This document shows positions 15,423 through 20,114 of a stretch of 20,114 nucleotides of DNA, piece after piece. Within the stretch, counting starts at the first letter, position 1; each line of letters opens with the position of its first letter. Source of the DNA: JABDPF01 sp036351575 (GTDB taxonomy: Bacteria > Pseudomonadota > Gammaproteobacteria > Xanthomonadales > SZUA-36); the NCBI GenBank assembly GCA_036351575.1, contig JAZBPJ010000173.1:1-20114 (forward strand). Reading direction: 5' to 3'. A program made the translations under genes and the position numbers. A model generated the notes under the pieces. That model searched no databases. It was not told where the DNA came from and was given only the letters and a program-made list of their open reading frames with translations.

Positions 15423-16289
15423 TCACAGCCAGTAGACGAAGACAAACAGGCCGAGCCAGACGACGTCGACAAAGTGCCAGTACCATGCAACCGCCTCAAA
15501 GGCGAAATGGTTGTGCGGCGTGAAATGACCCTTGATCGCGCGCCCCAGGATGGCCAGCAGCATGATCGCGCCCATGCAGACGTGAAAGCCGTGAAAGCCG
15601 GTCAGCATGTAAAAGGTCGATCCGTAGACGCCGCTGCCCAGCGTCAGGTTCAGCTCGGTGTAGGCATGTCCATACTCCCAGGCCTGCAACGCGACAAACA
15701 GGAAACCCAGCCCCACGGTCGCCGCCAGCCCCATGACGAGCTGCCGGTTTTTTTGCAGCTTCAGCGCCCAGTGCGCCCAGGTAATCGTCGCGCCGCTCGA
15801 TAACAGGATGACGGTATTGATGGCCGGCAGGCCCCAGGCGCCCATCGGCTTGAATTCTCCCCCGGCCGGCTCCGGGCCGCCCGTGGGCCACTCGGCGGAA
15901 AAGTCAGGCCAGAGAAATTCACGCGTGGCGGCCAGGTAGCCTTCTCCGCCCATCCACTCGAGTGAAATCATTCGCAGGTAAAAAAGTGCGCCGAAGAACC
16001 CCAGGAAAAAGAACACTTCTGAAGCGATGAACCAGAACATGCCCTGGCGGAAAGACCGGTCGACCTGCGCGTTGTAGACGCCTGCCAGGTTTTCAGAGAT
16101 CACGTCACGGAACCAGCCGTACAGAATGAGACCGAACAGGCCGAGTCCGATAACCATCAGCCAGCTGCCCACGCCCACGCTGTTGATGGCCAGGACAGCA
16201 CCGATGACGAGAAAAAGCACGCCGAACATCGTGATGATCGGCCAGGGGCTTTTTTCCGGCACGTAATAGTGACCGTTACTGCTTGTCAT
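15423..16289 (-). CDS. coxC: Cytochrome c oxidase subunit III
   Basis: A 288-residue, seven-helix protein. The QGMFWFIASEVFFFLGFFGA segment (about 81-100) holds the conserved Glu of subunit III, and the end AVAWYWHFVDVVWLGLFVFVYW is typical. The extended loop between helices (about 110-150) with FLWPDFSAEWPTGG is the gammaproteobacterial form. Subunit III stabilises subunit I and supports proton entry to the D channel. ATG at 16289 has GGAG 8 bases upstream. A 72-base gap to ctaG shows no promoter or hairpin that I can identify. Confidence 0.96.
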   Translation of the reverse strand: MTSSNGHYYVPEKSPWPIITMFGVLFLVIGAVLAINSVGVGSWLMVIGLGLFGLILYGWFRDVISENLAGVYNAQVDRSFRQGMFWFIASEVFFFLGFFGALFYLRMISLEWMGGEGYLAATREFLWPDFSAEWPTGGPEPAGGEFKPMGAWGLPAINTVILLSSGATITWAHWALKLQKNRQLVMGLAATVGLGFLFVALQAWEYGHAYTELNLTLGSGVYGSTFYMLTGFHGFHVCMGAIMLLAILGRAIKGHFTPHNHFAFEAVAWYWHFVDVVWLGLFVFVYWL

Positions 16290-16361
16290 GCAAACGTCTC
16301 CCGTTCAGGGCGCGGTGTTTTCATGGCCGCGTCGCGAATCTTTTGCGTGGCGCACGAGGAT

Positions 16362-16931
16362 TCAGCCACGCTCGGCCTCCTCGTGATCGCCGATTTTCAT
16401 GACGCTGTAACTCAGCGTCAGTGAATTGATGTTGGGCGGCAGGTCGGGCGAAACGATGAACTGCAGCGGCATCGCGACGGTTTCGTTGCCCTCGAGTGTC
16501 TGGTTGTTGAAGCAGAAACACTCCATCTTTGCGAAATAGTTGCTGGCCTGCCAGGGCACGATGCTGGGAATCGCCTGTCCCGTTACCGCTTTCCCGGAGC
16601 GATTGACCGCCTGGAAATCGACGCGGTAGGACTTGCCCGGCTCGACTTCCATCTTTCGTATTTCCGGCGTAACGGACCAGGGCAGGCTGGGGTTTACCGT
16701 TACGTCGAAGCGCACCGTGATGCTGCGTCCCTGTGCCTGCAGCCCGGCCTCTTCGACATCCTGCCGCATATTTTTGGCCTGGCGGCGCTGCTCCAGCGTC
16801 TCGATGCCGGTGACCTCGCAAACCAGCTCGTAGAGCGGCACCAGCGCAAAACCGAAACCGAACATCAGCACGACCAGGGCGGCCAGCCTGAGCCCCGTTT
16901 TCCGGTTTTTCCTGTGCTTCGTCTCGCTCAT
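16362..16931 (-). CDS. ctaG: Cytochrome c oxidase assembly protein CtaG/COX11
   Basis: Delivers copper to the CuB site in subunit I. The 189-residue protein has one N-terminal helix (about 13-32), then a periplasmic immunoglobulin-like domain. The copper motif ECFCF (Cys138, Cys140) follows PSIVPWQASNYFAK, and a further conserved Cys38 lies just after the helix (LVCEVTG). ATG at 16931 overlaps the stop of the small upstream gene by 4 bases. Start and length fit the family. Confidence 0.96.
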   Translation of the reverse strand: MSETKHRKNRKTGLRLAALVVLMFGFGFALVPLYELVCEVTGIETLEQRRQAKNMRQDVEEAGLQAQGRSITVRFDVTVNPSLPWSVTPEIRKMEVEPGKSYRVDFQAVNRSGKAVTGQAIPSIVPWQASNYFAKMECFCFNNQTLEGNETVAMPLQFIVSPDLPPNINSLTLSYSVMKIGDHEEAERG

Positions 16932-17071
16932 CCGGGCAGGTCTATGGCCAGCTTGAACAGATTGATCCAGAACGGAACCGACAGCAGCATCACCACGACC
17001 GCGATCACCCCGAGGATGACCGCGGTGCGGATGTTCTTCTTTCTCAATTGCGGATTCTGCTGCATGTTCAT
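16928..17071 (-). CDS. 47-residue one-helix protein between coxA and ctaG
   Basis: A very small protein: basic N-terminus (QLRKKNIRTA), one helix at about 16-37 and a short tail. ATG at 17071 overlaps the coxA stop by 4 bases and the end overlaps the ctaG start by 4 bases, so translation is coupled on both sides. A GGAAG lies 4 bases before the start. The position and form match the 'cytochrome oxidase small assembly protein' type seen in other proteobacteria. A longer reading from 17128 would run over the coxA end and is unlikely. Confidence 0.75.
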   Translation of the reverse strand: MNMQQNPQLRKKNIRTAVILGVIAVVVMLLSVPFWINLFKLAIDLPG

Positions 17072-18669
17072 TTCACTTCCGGCGCGGTCTCCCAGGTATG
17101 GAACGGGGCCGGCGAGGGCACCTCCCACTCGAGTCCCTCGGCGCCTTCCCAGGGGCGCGCCGGGGCCGGTTCACCGCCGCGGATGCACTTGACGATGATG
17201 TACAGCAGCAGCAGGTGGCTGAGCCCGAAAAGGATTCCGCCGATGCTGGACACCACGTTGAACTCGGTAAACATCACGTTGTAGTCGATGATGCGCCGCG
17301 GCATGCCGGCCAGACCCAGGAAATGCTGCGGGAAGAACGTGATGTTGAAGCTGATGACGTTGGTCCAGAAAAAGATCTTCGCCAGCTTCTCGTCGTACAT
17401 GTGGCCGGTCCACTTCGGCAGCCAGTAGAACACGCCGGCGAACAGCCCGAACACCGCGCCGGGCAGCAGCACATAGTGGAAATGCGCCACCACGAACATG
17501 CTGTCGTGGTACTGCATGTCGGCCGGCACCACCGCCAGCATGACGCCGGACAGGCCGCCGAAGGTGAACGTCAATATGATGGCCGCCGCGAACAGCATCG
17601 GCGTCTCGAAGGTCATCGACCCCCGCCACATCGTGGCGATGAAATTGAAGATCATCAGGCCGACCGGGATCGAAATGATGATCGTGCCGATCATGAAGTA
17701 ATTCACGGCCGCCAGCGACATGCCGATGGTGTACTGGTGATGCGCCCAGACCACCATGCCGATCGAGGCGACGGCCAGCATCGCGCCGACCATGCTGTGG
17801 TATCCGAACAGGGGCTTGCGCGCGAAGGTCGGGATCACGTGCGACAGAATCCCGATGGAGGGCAGGATCAGGATGTACACCTCGGGATGCCCGAAGAACC
17901 AGAACAGGTGCTGGAACAGCACCGGGTCGCCGCCGCCGGAGGCGATGAAGAAACTGGTGCCGAAATGGCGGTCGAACAGCAGCATGGTCACGCCGCCGGC
18001 CAGTACCGGTACAACCAGGATCAGCAGGAAGGCCGTCACCAGCCAGGCCCAGCAGAAGATCGGCATCTTCATCATTTTCATGCCGGGTGCGCGCATGTTG
18101 AGCAGCGTCACGATGATATTGATCGAAGCCAGCACCGAGGAAATGCCCAGCAGGTGAAAGGCGAAAATCAGGAAGTCCATCGCCATGCCGACCTGCAGCG
18201 ACAGCGGCGGGTACAGCGTCCAGCCGGTGTTGATCTGACTGCCTCCGCCCGGGAAAAAGGGCACGACGAAAGACAGGACCAGCATGACGGCCGCCGCGGG
18301 CAGCAGCCAGAAGCTGAGGTTGTTCAGCCGCGGCAGGGCCATGTCCGGCGCGCCGACCATCAGCGGGATCATCCAGTTGGCCATGCCGGCCGCCGCCGGC
18401 ATCACCGCGCCGAAGATCATCAGCAGCGCGTGGTTCGTGACCAGGTTGTTGTACAGGTCCGGATCGACCAGCTGGATCCCGGGCATGAACAATTCCGCCC
18501 GGATCACCATCGCGCTGGCGCCGCCCAGGAACAGCATGACCAAAGCAAAGATCAGGTACATGCTGCCGATGTCCTTGTGGTTGGTGCTGAACAGCCAGCG
18601 CCCGATACCGGCGGGCGGGCCGTGGTGCTCGTGGTGCCCGACGTCGTGGTCCAAAACGGTACTGCTCAT
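17068..18669 (-). CDS. coxA: Cytochrome c oxidase subunit I (A-type), K-channel residues missing
   Basis: Catalytic subunit of an aa3/caa3 oxidase, 533 residues, 12 helices. Heme a ligands His80 and His398, heme a3 ligand His396, CuB ligands His261, His310 and His311, and cross-link Tyr265 (HPEVY) are all there. The D-channel entry Asp109 (GAPDMALPRLNN) and Glu263 are present. However, the segment normally reading IPTGVKVF is IPVGLMIF here. Val336 replaces the K-channel Thr and Met339 replaces the K-channel Lys (bovine T316 and K319; Rhodobacter K362). Ser276, the Ser near the channel, is kept. ATG 18669 follows GAGGAG. A 45-base gap separates it from coxB; downstream genes overlap. Confidence 0.96.
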   Translation of the reverse strand: MSSTVLDHDVGHHEHHGPPAGIGRWLFSTNHKDIGSMYLIFALVMLFLGGASAMVIRAELFMPGIQLVDPDLYNNLVTNHALLMIFGAVMPAAAGMANWMIPLMVGAPDMALPRLNNLSFWLLPAAAVMLVLSFVVPFFPGGGSQINTGWTLYPPLSLQVGMAMDFLIFAFHLLGISSVLASINIIVTLLNMRAPGMKMMKMPIFCWAWLVTAFLLILVVPVLAGGVTMLLFDRHFGTSFFIASGGGDPVLFQHLFWFFGHPEVYILILPSIGILSHVIPTFARKPLFGYHSMVGAMLAVASIGMVVWAHHQYTIGMSLAAVNYFMIGTIIISIPVGLMIFNFIATMWRGSMTFETPMLFAAAIILTFTFGGLSGVMLAVVPADMQYHDSMFVVAHFHYVLLPGAVFGLFAGVFYWLPKWTGHMYDEKLAKIFFWTNVISFNITFFPQHFLGLAGMPRRIIDYNVMFTEFNVVSSIGGILFGLSHLLLLYIIVKCIRGGEPAPARPWEGAEGLEWEVPSPAPFHTWETAPEVK

Positions 18670-18714
18670 GAATGCTCTCCTCGCCTTCTGATCTCTTTAT
18701 TCTTTACCTGCGCC

Positions 18715-19839
18715 TCAGCGCGCCGCCTTGATATCGGCGGGCTGCACGATGTCCCCGGTGTCGTTGCCCCAGGCATTGCGCTCATAGGTGATGATGGCGG
18801 CCAGCTCGAGGTCGTTCAGCATGTTCCAGGCCACCATTGCCGTGCCGGCTTTTCCGTTCAGCACGATGTCCACGTGCGCGGGCAGGTCTTCGATCGCCAT
18901 CTGGCTTCCTGCCAGTGGCGGGAACGCGGGCGGCATGCCCTGGCCGTTGACCTGGTGGCAGGCGGCGCACTTGGTGTCATACAGCTCCTTGCCGCGATCC
19001 ATCAGTTCGCCCAGCGTCCATTCCTTGTCCATCTCGGCCTCGGCAGCCGCCGCCAGCAGCGTGGCTTGCTGATCCGCGACCCAGTCGTCGAACACGTCCT
19101 GGGATACCGCCTCGACCACGATCGGCATGCGCGCATGCCAGGTGCCGCAGAGTTCCGCGCACTGACCGCGGAACACCCCCTCGCGGTCGATCTCGGTCCA
19201 GGTTTCCGTGATGTAACCGGGAATCGCGTCTTTTTTGAAACCCAGCTCAGGCACCCAGAAGGCGTGGTTCACGTCGGCCGAGGTATGCAGGAAGCGGATC
19301 TTGCGGTGCGTCGGCAGCACGAGCCGGTTGTCCACTTCGCGCAGGTAGAGGTCACCGGCTTCTTCCTTGGGCATGAAACGGCTTTCCACCGTGATGCCCT
19401 CGTCGAGGTACTGGAATTCCCACCACCACTGGTGGCCGATGACCTTCACTTCCATCAGGTCCTTGTCTTCGGGAACCAGCCACAGGTTTCTCAATGCCGA
19501 CTGGGCCGAGCCGGCGATGGTCAGGTCCACGCCCAGCACGATGGCCGGCACCAGGACCCAGGACCAGCGGCCGAACCAGCCCTCGTGGAACCGTGAATCC
19601 GGCTTGAAACCGCGGCTCTTGCGGTGCGCCCAGATCGAGTAGATAACGATACTGAAGACGATGACGAGGATGACCGTGGCGATCTTCATCGTCAGCATGT
19701 GGATATCGTAGATTTCGCGGGCGCTGCCCGAAGCGGGTTCCGGAAAATTGACTCCCGGCGCGTCGGCCAGGAGCGGGGAAGCGGGCAGCAGCAACAGGCC
19801 CGCCATTACGAGGTAATAAAAACTTTTGACGCCTTTCAT
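18715..19839 (-). CDS. coxB: Cytochrome c oxidase subunit II with fused cytochrome c domain (caa3 type)
   Basis: Receives electrons and passes them to subunit I. The 374-residue protein has a signal peptide (about 1-25), two helices (about 48-70 and 93-111), a cupredoxin domain and a C-terminal cytochrome c. CuA ligands are His192, Cys227, Glu229, Cys231, His235 and Met238. The heme motif is CAACH (291-295), with Met335 the likely axial ligand. The aromatic HQWWW patch (136-140) is the electron entry region. At the position of the K-channel-mouth Glu, seven residues before the Pro of helix 2, I read Arg91. ATG 19839 is preferred over 19857 because GGGGAG directly precedes it. First gene of the oxidase operon. 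Confidence 0.95.
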   Translation of the reverse strand: MKGVKSFYYLVMAGLLLLPASPLLADAPGVNFPEPASGSAREIYDIHMLTMKIATVILVIVFSIVIYSIWAHRKSRGFKPDSRFHEGWFGRWSWVLVPAIVLGVDLTIAGSAQSALRNLWLVPEDKDLMEVKVIGHQWWWEFQYLDEGITVESRFMPKEEAGDLYLREVDNRLVLPTHRKIRFLHTSADVNHAFWVPELGFKKDAIPGYITETWTEIDREGVFRGQCAELCGTWHARMPIVVEAVSQDVFDDWVADQQATLLAAAAEAEMDKEWTLGELMDRGKELYDTKCAACHQVNGQGMPPAFPPLAGSQMAIEDLPAHVDIVLNGKAGTAMVAWNMLNDLELAAIITYERNAWGNDTGDIVQPADIKAAR

Positions 19840-20114
19840 CGACTCCCCTGGCTTCATCCATTTTTCACTGCCTGCCGCTCAAAAGCCCGATCTCACGTCT
19901 TGCAGGACCCGGCAAGATGCGATGAACGACTCGTTCGCCCGGCCCGTAACGGCTACAGTTAATTTCACGATTGTGTGCGGGGCCAATGCCACTCGAAACA
20001 CCGGCCCATTTGCCAACCCATCACGCTTTATTTAACGTTCAACGACTAATTGCGCTTTGATTGATCTGCGTCAATATATCAGCGTGGCTGCGTGACGCAA
20101 GGAATTTGTTTGAA
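19840..20114 (-). other. Upstream regulatory region of the coxBA operon
   Basis: About 275 bases without a supported gene, between coxB and the window edge. It contains an FNR-like box (20061-20074), a 13-base inverted repeat (GAACGA-C-TCGTTC at 19924-19936) and TGCGT-G-ACGCA at 20089-20099. I find no convincing sigma70 promoter pair for coxB. Candidates such as TTAAAT at 20035-20030 are weak. Short open frames here lack ribosome binding sites. A divergent plus-strand gene may begin beyond 20114. Confidence 0.5.
20061..20074. promoter_or_regulatory. FNR/ANR-family binding site candidate
   Basis: TTGATCTGCGTCAA matches the FNR/ANR consensus TTGAT-N4-ATCAA in nine of ten fixed positions, and fits exactly the TTGAT-N4-GTCAA variant. 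It lies 222-235 bases upstream of the coxB ATG. Centred at 20067.5, it would place a class II start near 20026 on the minus strand, where a weak TTAAAT lies, or near 20109 on the plus strand for a gene beyond the window. Activation or repression by low oxygen is inferred from the motif only. Confidence 0.5.

Noticed and set aside
17098..19596. An 832-codon open frame on the plus strand opposite coxA and coxB
   Set aside because: Its product is rich in His, Gln, Arg and Asp with no recognisable domain, typical of antisense frames over GC-rich membrane protein genes. coxA and coxB on the other strand are certain.

Overview
The window reads as a piece of a GC-rich gammaproteobacterial chromosome. 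The coxB-coxA-ctaG-coxC-SURF1-ctaA/ctaB-SCO gene set, a DUF2909 gene and a multi-subunit Mrp-type cation/proton antiporter cluster together fit an aerobic, possibly marine or haloalkaliphilic gammaproteobacterium. The species cannot be fixed from the sequence alone. Coding density is very high. I see no rRNA, tRNA, CRISPR array, insertion sequence or integrase.

Region 1 (1-7900, all minus strand) is a tightly coupled operon. It is read from a good sigma70-like promoter near 7993-8019. A secreted Rap1a/Tai-like protein comes first, then Mrp subunits E, F, G, a protein joining the C-terminal part of MrpA to MrpB, C, D, a NuoL/MrpA-N-like subunit, a small two-helix membrane protein and a third antiporter-like subunit that runs off the left edge. 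Neighbouring genes overlap by 1-8 bases or are a few bases apart. The order E-F-G-(A-C-term+B)-C-D matches the antiporter module of archaeal membrane-bound hydrogenases (MbhA-H) rather than the usual bacterial mrpABCDEFG order. No hydrogenase or complex I partner gene is visible.

Region 2 (7901-9870) holds an intergenic promoter region and one plus-strand gene, a secreted family 43 glycoside hydrolase (beta-xylosidase or arabinofuranosidase type). It has no carbohydrate-use neighbours.

Region 3 (9879-19839) is an aa3/caa3-type cytochrome c oxidase locus, mostly minus strand: coxB (with a fused cytochrome c domain), coxA, a 47-residue one-helix protein, ctaG, coxC, SURF1, a Sco-like protein without the copper histidine, ctaB, ctaA and a SCO copper chaperone. 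Two plus-strand genes interrupt it. One is a DUF2909 twin-helix protein between SURF1 and coxC. The other is an orphan heme-copper-oxidase subunit I-like protein between ctaB and ctaA, which keeps the heme ligands but not a full copper site. Region 4 (19840-20114) is the upstream regulatory region of coxB, with an FNR/ANR-like box.

The most striking observation is in the oxidase itself. CoxA has Met and Val where the K-channel Lys and Thr normally sit. CoxB has Arg where the subunit II Glu at the K-channel mouth normally sits. The D-channel entrance, all metal ligands and the cross-linked Tyr are intact. This looks like an A-type oxidase that has lost its K proton channel, encoded beside an orphan subunit I homologue and a proton/cation antiporter.
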